From Bacteroidota bacterium (GTDB taxonomy: Bacteria > Bacteroidota > Ignavibacteria > Ignavibacteriales > Ignavibacteriaceae), in the NCBI GenBank assembly GCA_024278655.1, contig JAJRSV010000017.1, positions 1 through 6,800 of the forward strand: 6,800 nt of DNA, given 5' to 3'. Shown in pieces: positions 1-6,104 of this stretch (within the stretch, counting starts at the first letter, position 1; each line of letters begins with the position of its first letter). The notes under the pieces were generated by a model. The model ran no database searches and was not told the origin of the DNA. It was given only the letters and a program-made list of their open reading frames with translations. A program made the position numbers and the translations under genes.

Positions 1-56
1 AAATCTAAACAGCTAAAGCTATTTTAGGGGGGATGGAAATCAGAAAATTAAAAAAT

Positions 57-114
57 CTGTCCAATACATTTAATTATTAAATCTTTTTCTATGTTTTATT
101 TTTATTTTGGACAG
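57..114. repeat. 8-bp perfect inverted repeat, 42-nt spacer
   Basis: CTGTCCAA at 57-64 is the exact reverse complement of TTGGACAG at 107-114. The spacer is very AT-rich, and the match does not extend beyond 8 bp on either side. It could be a long-loop hairpin, paired operator half-sites or the remains of element ends. There is no neighbouring transposase and no target-site duplication, so it may also be chance. Confidence 0.3.
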
Positions 115-183
115 CAGTGATTAAAAAGTTCACAATGTTCAATAGATTAGGAGAGACTTGTTTAAGAAAATTATATTCATACT

Positions 184-215
184 CCGTTAAAGTTAAAAAA
201 TAAAATTATTAACGG
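184..215. repeat. 7-bp inverted repeat overlapping the relic's ribosome binding site
   Basis: CCGTTAA (184-190) pairs perfectly with TTAACGG (209-215) around an 18-nt A-rich loop. The right arm overlaps GGTGGA (214-219), the apparent Shine-Dalgarno sequence 5 nt before the ATG at 224. In RNA the stem would partly hide that site. It could be an old translational control hairpin or an operator of the now broken ABM gene. It does not look like a terminator, because no T run follows. Confidence 0.35.
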
Positions 216-223
216 TGGATAAT

Positions 224-439
224 ATGCAGGAAAATACACTCATAACAGTTGTCAGGTTAAAATCTAAACCGGATAAATAAGCAGAAGTTAAAGAACCTCT
301 GCAATGATTATTGATTTCGGTAAGAAATTAACCAGAATGCCTTTCTTACGAATTACTGATGAACAAGGAAAACCATACGGAATTTACATTCGTATAACAG
401 AGAATTCAAAAACATGATTTCACTTACACAAAGAGTTAA
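224..439 (+). pseudogene. Decayed ABM-domain (putative quinol monooxygenase-like) gene
   Basis: From an ATG with a GGTGGA ribosome binding site at 214-219, one frame reads MQENTLITVVRLKSKPDK, then AEVKEPLQ, LLISVRN, PECLSYELLMNKENHTEF, TFV and QRIQKHDFTYTKS, broken by stops at 278, 305, 329, 395 and 437. The pieces follow the order of small ABM-superfamily proteins: a first beta strand ending in a K-P-x-K turn, the EV-containing helix, the E-P-x-C-L-x-Y-E-L strand and the x-T-E-F-x-F-V strand. This superfamily includes YgiN-like quinol monooxygenases of about 95-110 residues. All visible lesions are nonsense codons and no frameshift is needed, so decay looks recent or the frame was kept by chance. 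The family assignment rests on motif memory. Recoding is unlikely because the intact genes here never read stops as sense. Confidence 0.6.
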
Positions 440-463
440 GTGCTAATCAATGTGTGATATAAA
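436..463 (+). promoter_or_regulatory. Possible promoter of the TPR-DUF4440 gene
   Basis: TTAAGT (436-441) is a weak -35 match. It is followed after 16 nt by TATAAA (458-463), preceded by TG plus one base, which is an extended -10 arrangement. It lies about 38 nt before the ATG at 501 and overlaps the tail of the ABM relic. The match is by eye only, and primary sigma factors in this group do not always follow the E. coli consensus. Confidence 0.25.
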
Positions 464-500
464 TAACTATATTCAATAAAATCAATCATAGGAGGTCATT

Positions 501-1853
501 ATGCAAAGACTGATGAAATTTTTTTTGAATAAAAACAACTACTTGTTGAAATTATTTTTTGTTGTTTTGCTTATTTCCACTTTTTGCGATTTCTCACTCA
601 GGGCACAGACACTTCCAATTACCACTTCATCCGAACAGGCGCGGGAGGATTTTATCAAAGCACGTGACTTTGCCTTTCACTGGGAGGCAGATCAGGCAAA
701 ACAGCTTTTAATAAAAGCTGTCGCTGAAGATCCCTCTTTTGTCCTTGCATATTTACATCTCATGGGACTTTCACAATTCAGAGTCCAGCGCAAGCATTAT
801 TACCGGCTCGCTGAACTCCACAGGTATGAAATTTCAAAAAGTGAGCAGCAAATGATCGATGCTTTCAGAGCTGCCTTTTTAGATGCAGAATACAAACGTG
901 CATTACAAATTTTTAGAGAGTTATCCGATAAATATCCGGATGATCCCTATCTTGAAGGATATATCGGAATACGTTATTGTTGGTACCTGCATAACTGCGA
1001 GGAAGCCGCCAAACATTTTAACGAAGCTATCAGGCGTGATTCTAATTTTATTCAAGGATATCACCTTCTCGGAAATGCTGCTTTAGAGGGAAAAAAATAC
1101 GACGTCGCCGAAAAATATCTTAACAAATATCGTAACCTCGCTCCGGACCATTGGAATGCCTATGCATCACTGGGTGATCTTTACGTACGGACCGGCAGGT
1201 ATGATGAGGCAGCTAAGCAGTTCAACTTGGCATTAAAACATGACGGAACCGGATTTGCGAGATTCAGCGCCGGTTATTCATATATGCTAAATGGAAAAAA
1301 TGAAGAAGCAGAAAAGTTCTTTAAGCAGAATATACGGATTCAGCCTACTGATCCGGGCGCGTACAATTTCCTTGGAACGTTTTACCTTTATACAAAACAG
1401 TACAAAAAAGCCGCTCAACAATTTAAACGAGCTCTTGTAATCGATCCGGATTTTTCAGATAGCCGGGATAATCTTGTTCGTTCTTTAATCGGTCAAGCTA
1501 ACCAACTTTTCGAACAAGCTTTCCGGCAACAAGATGCTGGTACTATAGCTTCATTGTTTACAAATGACGGCAAGCTTTTACCTGCCGGAAAAAATCCAAT
1601 CGCTGGTTCAGATGCAATCAGTAAATTCTGGAAGGACAGATTTGATGCCGGATTAACCGGAGCTAAACTTAAAACGCTGGAAGTATACGTCGGCTCAGAC
1701 CGCGAAACAGCAACTGAAGTTGGACAATACACATTCTCTGCCGGAAATGAAACAGCTGATGAAGGTAAATATGTTGTTATCTGGAAGCGAACTCCGGAAG
1801 GTTGGAAACTTCATCGTGATATCTGGACTACAAACCACACAGTAGAGCAATAA
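501..1853 (+). CDS. Exported TPR protein with C-terminal SnoaL/DUF4440-type domain
   Basis: The 450-residue product starts at an ATG preceded by AGGAGGT at 490-496, which fixes the start well. A Sec signal peptide is visible: basic residues up to about 17, a hydrophobic core at 18-28, and a likely cleavage after Ala35 (LRA|QT). Tetratricopeptide-like helical pairs fill roughly 45-320. The clearest are around 152-181 (EEAAKHFNEAIRRD), 185-214, 218-248 (GRYDEAAKQFNLALKHD), 253-282 and 286-315 (KQYKKAAQQFKRALVIDP). Residues about 328-446 match the SnoaL-like/DUF4440 fold of the NTF2 superfamily, with an AFRQQDAGTIASLFTNDGKL start and a GKYVVIWKRTPEGWKLHRDI end. TPRs usually mediate protein binding, and the C-terminal cone fold often binds a small ligand or has lost catalysis, so no reaction can be named. 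It probably acts in the periplasm. The gene stands alone, flanked on both sides by ABM-like relics. Confidence 0.88.
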   Translation: MQRLMKFFLNKNNYLLKLFFVVLLISTFCDFSLRAQTLPITTSSEQAREDFIKARDFAFHWEADQAKQLLIKAVAEDPSFVLAYLHLMGLSQFRVQRKHYYRLAELHRYEISKSEQQMIDAFRAAFLDAEYKRALQIFRELSDKYPDDPYLEGYIGIRYCWYLHNCEEAAKHFNEAIRRDSNFIQGYHLLGNAALEGKKYDVAEKYLNKYRNLAPDHWNAYASLGDLYVRTGRYDEAAKQFNLALKHDGTGFARFSAGYSYMLNGKNEEAEKFFKQNIRIQPTDPGAYNFLGTFYLYTKQYKKAAQQFKRALVIDPDFSDSRDNLVRSLIGQANQLFEQAFRQQDAGTIASLFTNDGKLLPAGKNPIAGSDAISKFWKDRFDAGLTGAKLKTLEVYVGSDRETATEVGQYTFSAGNETADEGKYVVIWKRTPEGWKLHRDIWTTNHTVEQ

Positions 1854-1968
1854 ATTGAAAATGTAAAGTAGAGAAGCAAATAGAGATGATGAAGGAGAGC
1901 GGGAATTGTTCTCATAACTTTGTTGAGCTTTACAAGAATGGGACGTACGTTATACGCTTCTAACTAAA

Positions 1969-2073
1969 ATGGTTAAAGTAGTGCTCTTTGTGTGGATTGA
2001 AGCTAAGTCCGGGTAGGCGAAAGAAGTAGAACAGTTTCTGCTCAGGGGAGTTCCACTCGTCCGGGAAGAGTGA
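1969..2073 (+). pseudogene. Truncated second ABM-like relic
   Basis: From the ATG at 1969 one frame reads MVKVVLFVWIEAKSG, a TAG at 2014, then AKEVEQFLLRGVPLVREE and a TGA at 2071. This resembles the first half of ABM-superfamily proteins: a beta strand, the E-A-K-x-G turn, a helix with E-V-E-x-F-L, and the L-V-x-E-E segment before the next strand. It aligns without gaps to the relic at 224-439, sharing an EV pair in the helix and a V-R pair before the following turn, but it is clearly a different sequence. Nothing after 2073 resembles the second half of the domain, so it is a fragment. I see no Shine-Dalgarno sequence. Chance resemblance of about 34 codons cannot be excluded. Confidence 0.45.
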
Positions 2074-2114
2074 GATATAATAATTATTAGTTAGAATTAT
2101 TTAAAAAAGAAAAG

Positions 2115-2162
2115 GACTCCAATGATTTAATATTTTTGTAATAACTAAAAAATAAAGGAGTC
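2115..2162 (-). terminator. Possible terminator hairpin for the thioredoxin lipoprotein gene
   Basis: GACTCC (2115-2120) pairs with GGAGTC (2157-2162), and inside it TATTTTT (2131-2137) pairs with AAAAATA (2148-2154) around a 10-nt loop. The internal loop is lopsided, 10 nt against 2. Read on the minus strand, the outer stem is followed by a T-rich run (CTTTTCTTTTTT), which suits termination of the gene ending at 2367. On the plus strand the following bases are less T-rich. It lies about 200 nt past that stop and the structure is imperfect, so confidence is low. Confidence 0.28.
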
Positions 2163-2366
2163 TTTCTAAAGCAAAATAGTTAAGTAAGATAAACAGAGGC
2201 GCAGCCGGATTTAAATTCATAAATGAAAGCACGATGTATTGCAACTGAATTATTTGAGATTGAAAACATAATGTAAATAGTCAACAATCACAAAATGCCA
2301 CGTTAAGTTAGATTAGCATTACAAAAAGATAATAAGCTGAAGCGCCCGTAACGTTTCAAACAAATT

Positions 2367-4265
2367 TTACTCTACCATCGAAATCATCACAGATAACTCT
2401 TCAACGAGTTTTTCATCGCTGCCGGCAAAGCCAACACTTCTGAAACGGATATTACCTTCTTTATCAATTATAAACTTAGTCGGTATTCCACCGACCTTGT
2501 ATTTTTCAATAACTTCGTTCGTTTCATCCAAAAGCACGTGAAAAGGATAATTATTCTTCTTAATAAAATCGGCGGCGTTTTTCTTTTTATCTTTTACCCT
2601 TTCCCACGTATTGATAAAAAGAAATTTTACATCCGGGCGGTTGCTGAATTTTTCAACCGCTTTTTTCATTCCGGGGAAGGATGATAAACAAGGACCGCAC
2701 CATGTAGCCCAAAAATCTACGATAACTATTTTGCCTTTGTAATCGTGAAGCGATACATCATTCCCGTCAAGGTCCTTCAGCGTAAAATCGGGGGCGGGTA
2801 AAAGTATCATTTCGTTTCTAAGTTTCTCTGTAAGTTTCTCTTTAGCGGCGTTTTCAAACTGTGCGGCAAAATCATCGTATCCCTTATCGGTTCCTTTTTC
2901 TTTAATGTAAGCTTCTTTTAAAATCGATTTCATTTGCGAAGTACCGTAACCGGCTTTAATAAATTCGGGAATCTTTTTCATCGCAACATCGTATTTGCCG
3001 GTTTCAATTAATGCTTTCGCATATAATTCGTTTATTTTATCTTCCTTTTGCTTGGTGTATTTAACCGCTTCGGTTAGTGCTGCAAGTGCTTCGTCAATTT
3101 TATTCATCCCGTAAAGAATTTTACCCTTGGCAAAATAATTTAAGCCCAAATAATATTCTATTTCTTCCTGCCACTCACTGGCAGCATAGTAATCCGGCTT
3201 TTTTCGTACAGGATGTTGAAGCTCACCCTTACCGCTTTCAATTCCGAGTTCGGCAATTTGCAGTGCTAAATTCATATCGGCATTTTCATCAATCATTCTT
3301 TTTGCAACAGAATAGAAACGGTACAAGCTTACTTCGTCCTTGTTCTCTTTAAGGAATTCCAGCGCCTTTTTGTATTCTTTTTTATCTCTTAAATTATTTG
3401 CAATTACGTCGTAGATATATTCAACCGATTCACTATTCGGGAATTCCCTTTCGAACCTTTTAGCAAACTCAATTTTATCATCGATATTTTTTAATGATTT
3501 AAACTTCTCTATTTGTTCTTCTTCGGCAAATTTGCTTTTGGAATATTTTTCCAGCAGAATTTTCCTGTATTTTTCGGCTTTTTCATCTTCACCTATTTTT
3601 TTATACCAGGTAGCCAGTACGGTTAACTCATCCATTCCGGGACTTTTAAGTTTTTCCAATTCAGCTAATTCTTTTCTTATAATTTCATCTCTTTGATCCG
3701 GTTTAACTGCCTGAAGAAGATTGAAATAATAATTAAGGAAACGCGGTTTAATCTGCGGATGTGCTTTAAAATCTTCTTCGAAATAGGCAACGGCTTTTTC
3801 CTTATCCTTATCGAAACCAACATACCAAGCACCCCAGCGGCTTAGCGCAACAGCGAAACCGGCTAAAGCTCCCGGAAGTCTTTTCCCGGTTCCGTCCTGC
3901 ATAAATATTACATAGCCCTCGTTCCCGTTATGGTCAACTTCGTCATCCGCTTTAAACTTAATAACCACCCCCATCGTCCTTTCATCCGTAAGAAAACTTC
4001 CGGTTAAAATGTTACCCTGCTTTTTTAAGAATACATCACGCGTATCATTAATATCATCGCCGTAAAGGTAAACGATGGCATGAATATTATCTTTGCCTGC
4101 AAGTAACGTGCTGTCGGGATTATAACTGAAAAATATTTCGTCCCCCGGTTGGGGCTCTGCAGGTGAATAATCGAATTTGCCTTCCAAAGGTTTTTCGGTT
4201 GAACAAGATATTAATAGCAATGTGGCAGCTATTGAAAAAACATAGATTAATGTTCTGAATTTCAT
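2367..4265 (-). CDS. Lipoprotein with helical repeats and C-terminal TlpA-like thioredoxin domain
   Basis: The 632-residue product has AGGAG (4271-4275 on the plus strand) 5 nt before the ATG. The N-terminus is a lipoprotein signal with lipobox LLIS-C at Cys21. Residues about 25-125 form a beta-rich domain (PQPGDEIFFSYNPDS) of the kind seen before thioredoxin domains in this group; I cannot name its family. Residues about 150-470 are charged, helical and TPR-like, for example GEDEKAEKYRKILLEKY, NKIDEALAALTEAVKYT and GKYDVAMKKIPEFIKAG. Residues about 488-632 are a TlpA/ResA-type thioredoxin fold: PDFTLKDLDGNDVSL, then WATWCGPC with Cys523 and Cys526, and GGIPT with the cis-proline at 595. A membrane-anchored thiol-disulfide reductase role outside the cytoplasm follows from family knowledge; its substrates are unknown. 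TlpA-like proteins are usually below 200 residues or about 350-400, so this one is long because of the repeat section. Confidence 0.9.
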   Translation of the reverse strand: MKFRTLIYVFSIAATLLLISCSTEKPLEGKFDYSPAEPQPGDEIFFSYNPDSTLLAGKDNIHAIVYLYGDDINDTRDVFLKKQGNILTGSFLTDERTMGVVIKFKADDEVDHNGNEGYVIFMQDGTGKRLPGALAGFAVALSRWGAWYVGFDKDKEKAVAYFEEDFKAHPQIKPRFLNYYFNLLQAVKPDQRDEIIRKELAELEKLKSPGMDELTVLATWYKKIGEDEKAEKYRKILLEKYSKSKFAEEEQIEKFKSLKNIDDKIEFAKRFEREFPNSESVEYIYDVIANNLRDKKEYKKALEFLKENKDEVSLYRFYSVAKRMIDENADMNLALQIAELGIESGKGELQHPVRKKPDYYAASEWQEEIEYYLGLNYFAKGKILYGMNKIDEALAALTEAVKYTKQKEDKINELYAKALIETGKYDVAMKKIPEFIKAGYGTSQMKSILKEAYIKEKGTDKGYDDFAAQFENAAKEKLTEKLRNEMILLPAPDFTLKDLDGNDVSLHDYKGKIVIVDFWATWCGPCLSSFPGMKKAVEKFSNRPDVKFLFINTWERVKDKKKNAADFIKKNNYPFHVLLDETNEVIEKYKVGGIPTKFIIDKEGNIRFRSVGFAGSDEKLVEELSVMISMVE

Positions 4266-4326
4266 TATATCTCCTGATGATTACGAAAGGATAAATAATA
4301 CAATTTTTAATTTATTGCCAAGTATT

Positions 4327-4355
4327 ATAATATTCCAACCAGTAAGTAATCGCAA
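4327..4355 (-). promoter_or_regulatory. Possible promoter of the thioredoxin lipoprotein gene
   Basis: On the minus strand TTGCGA (plus 4350-4355) and TATTAT (plus 4327-4332) are separated by 17 nt; an overlapping TATAAT lies at plus 4324-4329. The predicted start would leave a leader of about 50 nt before the ATG at 4265. The -35 box overlaps the left arm of the inverted repeat at 4346-4371, an arrangement that would suit a regulator. Sigma-factor consensus in this host is assumed. Confidence 0.35.
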
Positions 4356-4376
4356 AATCATATCCGATTACCGGTT
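4337..4376. promoter_or_regulatory. Composite inverted repeat in the divergent promoter region
   Basis: GTAATCG (4346-4352) is a perfect reverse complement of CGATTAC (4365-4371), with a 12-nt spacer. Outside it AACC (4337-4340) pairs with GGTT (4373-4376). The 7-bp arms lie in the 222-bp region between two divergently transcribed genes and overlap a possible -35 box of the leftward gene. It could be a repressor or activator operator, or a hairpin in a leader RNA. No regulator gene is in the window to assign it to. Confidence 0.4.
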
Positions 4377-4487
4377 CTAAAAATAATAATTAATTCAATG
4401 GGAAATTTCAATTATTAACAATTTTATTCCACACCTTTTTTCTATATCTTAACAAAAAGAATTTTTTAATGAACAAATTTAAAATGA

Positions 4488-5207
4488 ATGATTGAATCTC
4501 GTAGTGGTCGTCAATTAAACCCTCAGGCATACTCATACGAAAAAGAACGAATTAAACATTACATAGCTTACCTGCTATTATTTGCCGGAACAGTATTGTT
4601 CCTTCTGTCGGCAATGGGAGCGTTTAACGGTATATCGCAGGCAATACAGGATAAGTTAGTAGATTCGCTCGGATATACGAACAGGTGGAGCAAAACATTC
4701 GGTCCGTCGTGGTTTGTGCATATCGTTAACGGAATGTCGGCACTTGGCGGCAAAGTAATTATTTTTCTCGGCATAGTTATAACAGCCGGATATTACAAGG
4801 TAAGAAAAGATAACAAACGACTTTGGAAATTTCTGTTTGTTGTGCTGGGCGGTATAGCATCGATGCTTACGCTAAAATTTATCAGCGCCGATGAAATACC
4901 ATACGAACCGGTCGATCTTTTAATAAACAATATCTCATCGTATCCGAGCGGGCATGCAATGATGGGAATGATTTTCTATTTAACCATCGCGGTTTTTTTA
5001 ACAAGAAAACAGAGACGGTCTGCCGTAAGAAAATACACATTAACGGTTTCGTACATTATCGTTTTCTTAATTGGTATTTCAAGGATTTTCGATGCGTCGC
5101 ACAGTTTTACCGAAGTAGTTGCCGGTTGGTCTGCCGGAATGATTTGGCTGTGCCTCTGCTGGCTTGCGGAAAGATTCATCAAAAAACATTCTAAGTGGGA
5201 AATTTAG
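4488..5207 (+). CDS. PAP2-superfamily membrane protein with altered catalytic motifs
   Basis: The 239-residue product has about five or six hydrophobic segments (roughly 25-45, 88-105, 112-131, 158-173, 183-200 and 208-228), as expected of type 2 phosphatidic-acid phosphatase-like membrane enzymes, which remove phosphate from lipid phosphates such as phosphatidate, phosphatidylglycerophosphate or undecaprenyl diphosphate. Motif 2 is intact as YPSGHAM (PSGH at 153-156). Motif 3 reads SRIFDASHSFTEVVAG, keeping Ser198, Arg199 and His205, but with Glu209 where Asp is usual. Motif 1, normally K-x6-R-P, appears as Lys130 to Ile137-Pro138, so the arginine is missing. His156 and His205, the leaving-group and nucleophile histidines of the family, remain, so activity is possible but unproven. 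The ATG at 4488 has no clear Shine-Dalgarno sequence; the next in-frame Met, residue 43, would delete the first membrane segment, so this start is kept. The gene converges on the AMP nucleosidase gene with a 48-bp gap. Confidence 0.85.
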   Translation: MIESRSGRQLNPQAYSYEKERIKHYIAYLLLFAGTVLFLLSAMGAFNGISQAIQDKLVDSLGYTNRWSKTFGPSWFVHIVNGMSALGGKVIIFLGIVITAGYYKVRKDNKRLWKFLFVVLGGIASMLTLKFISADEIPYEPVDLLINNISSYPSGHAMMGMIFYLTIAVFLTRKQRRSAVRKYTLTVSYIIVFLIGISRIFDASHSFTEVVAGWSAGMIWLCLCWLAERFIKKHSKWEI

Positions 5208-5255
5208 CAGTGAAATAAATTTTACTTTTACAGTCGTTCATAACGAGGAATTACA

Positions 5256-6029
5256 TCAATAAGTAAAGTGCTTTATCGGCTCACCTTTCTCACCTATTTC
5301 AGTCATTGCCTCTATTCCTATTTCAAGATGCAGGTCCGAAAAATTCTTTGTAACCTCTTTATCCGATTCTTCGGTTTTAATTCCTTCGGGAACCATCGGT
5401 CTGTCTGAAACAAGCAGCAAAGCACCGCGGGGAATTGCGTTAACCAGTCCGACAATAAACAGTGTTGCGGTTTCCATATCAATTGCGATTGTTGCAAGCT
5501 TACGCAAGTAGCTTTTAAACTCTTCGTCCCATTCCCATACTCTCCGGTTTGTTGTGTAAACAACTCCGGTTCGGTATTCCATATTTCTTGCAACAATCTT
5601 ATCCGAAACAAACTTATGCAGCTTAAACGAAGGGAGCGCAGGAACTTCGGGCGGCTTATAATCGTTGCTTGTTCCCTCGCCGCGTATTGCCGCCGTTGGC
5701 AGAATGAAATGCCCGATCTCAGTCGATCTTTTTAACCCGCCGCACTTACCGAGGAACAAAACTCCCTTGGGACTTCTTGCCGAAAGTAAATCCATTATTG
5801 TTGCAGCGTTTGCCGAACCCATACCGTAGTTGATGATTGTCAATCCTTCGTTGTTTGTTGCGGTCTGCATCGGTCTGCCAAGCCCCTTGATTTCGCAGTT
5901 AAATTTTTCGGCAAACTTCTGGACATAGTCGTGAAAATTTGTAAGCAGCATATAATCGCCGAAATCGTCAATTTGTGTTCCGGTATAACGTGGCAGCCAG
6001 TTTTTTGCTATATCGAGTTTTGTTATCAT
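5256..6029 (-). CDS. amn: AMP nucleosidase, short form
   Basis: The 257-residue product belongs to the PNP/UDP phosphorylase family and matches the short AMP nucleosidase type common in Bacteroidota relatives. The enzyme hydrolyses AMP to adenine and ribose 5-phosphate in the cytoplasm, feeding purine salvage and balancing adenylate levels. Visible signatures are INYGMGSANAATIMDLL (66-82), LGKCGGL (93-99), RGEGTSNDY (116-124), the IDMETATLF segment with Met185 and Glu186, which contacts the ribose in this family, and SDRP with Asp209 (208-211), the base-binding acid position. E. coli Amn has about 480 residues with an extra N-terminal domain; this protein is the catalytic domain alone, so it may lack the allosteric control by phosphate and ATP known for the long form, which is inference. 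The ATG at 6029 is preceded by a weak GGAA about 6 nt upstream. The annotation could be off only in substrate, as another purine nucleoside phosphorylase-like enzyme. Confidence 0.88.
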   Translation of the reverse strand: MITKLDIAKNWLPRYTGTQIDDFGDYMLLTNFHDYVQKFAEKFNCEIKGLGRPMQTATNNEGLTIINYGMGSANAATIMDLLSARSPKGVLFLGKCGGLKRSTEIGHFILPTAAIRGEGTSNDYKPPEVPALPSFKLHKFVSDKIVARNMEYRTGVVYTTNRRVWEWDEEFKSYLRKLATIAIDMETATLFIVGLVNAIPRGALLLVSDRPMVPEGIKTEESDKEVTKNFSDLHLEIGIEAMTEIGEKGEPIKHFTY

Positions 6030-6090
6030 TTTAATTTCCGTTAAATATTGATTTAAAATTTAATGAATGAGCGAAGCAAATAAAAATCTT

Positions 6091-6104
6091 AATTCAATTG
6101 AATT
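6091..6104. promoter_or_regulatory. Perfect 14-bp palindrome between divergent genes
   Basis: AATTCAATTGAATT reads the same on both strands. It lies 62 bp upstream of the amn start and about 194 bp before the metallophosphatase start, a suitable place for a dimeric regulator acting on the leftward gene. It is made of A, T and a single C/G pair set, so in an AT-rich genome it could arise by chance. No second copy is obvious in the window. Confidence 0.35.

Larger units (their letters stand above)
1..223. other. AT-rich non-coding stretch with two inverted repeats
   Basis: No gene can be supported here. The only open frames are very short: an ATG at 33 after a run of six G gives 15 codons, and an ATG at 135 gives 22 codons without a ribosome binding site. 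The stretch holds two perfect inverted repeats, 57-64 with 107-114 and 184-190 with 209-215, listed separately. A small possible hairpin also lies at 13-27 (CTAAA, loop GCTAT, TTTAG). Since the gene that follows is a relic, this may be its former promoter region, which is inference. Confidence 0.5.
1854..2366. other. Non-coding spacer between convergent genes
   Basis: This 513-bp stretch lies between the stop codons of two convergent genes. It holds an ABM-like coding relic at 1969-2073 and a possible terminator hairpin at 2115-2162, both listed. A 25-codon frame at 1886-1963 (ends NGTYVIRF) overlaps no recognisable family and is only a weak candidate remnant. Bases 2163-2366 have stops in the frames I read through, and I recognise nothing in them. 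The whole stretch looks like eroding former coding DNA, which is inference. Confidence 0.5.

Noticed and set aside
224..457. Stop-codon reassignment (TAA read as Gln) as the reason for the broken ABM frame
   Set aside because: The intact genes in the window end in TAA, TAG or TGA and have no internal stops, so a changed genetic code is not supported. The stops here include both TAA and TGA.
883..1086. 67-codon frame on the plus strand
   Set aside because: It lies wholly inside the TPR gene in another frame and shows no family pattern.
1493..1732. 79-codon frame on the minus strand
   Set aside because: It is antisense to the well-supported DUF4440-type domain.
1886..1963. 25-codon frame with ATG-ATG start
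   Set aside because: It is too short, has no ribosome binding site and matches no family I recognise; it is kept only as a remark in the spacer entry.
2079..2101. AATAATT/AATTATT hairpin
   Set aside because: The stem is made only of A and T in an AT-rich spacer and is expected by chance.
3077..3352. 91-codon frame on the plus strand
   Set aside because: It is antisense to the repeat section of the thioredoxin lipoprotein, has no recognisable domain, and its composition is that of a shadow frame.
4474..4481. TAAATTTG on the minus strand, fitting the Bacteroidota -7 pattern TAnnTTTG
   Set aside because: No matching -33 element could be placed with confidence, and it lies over 200 nt from the leftward gene start, where a closer promoter candidate exists.
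5318..5611. 97-codon frame on the minus strand
   Set aside because: It overlaps the catalytic half of AMP nucleosidase in a different frame of the same strand.
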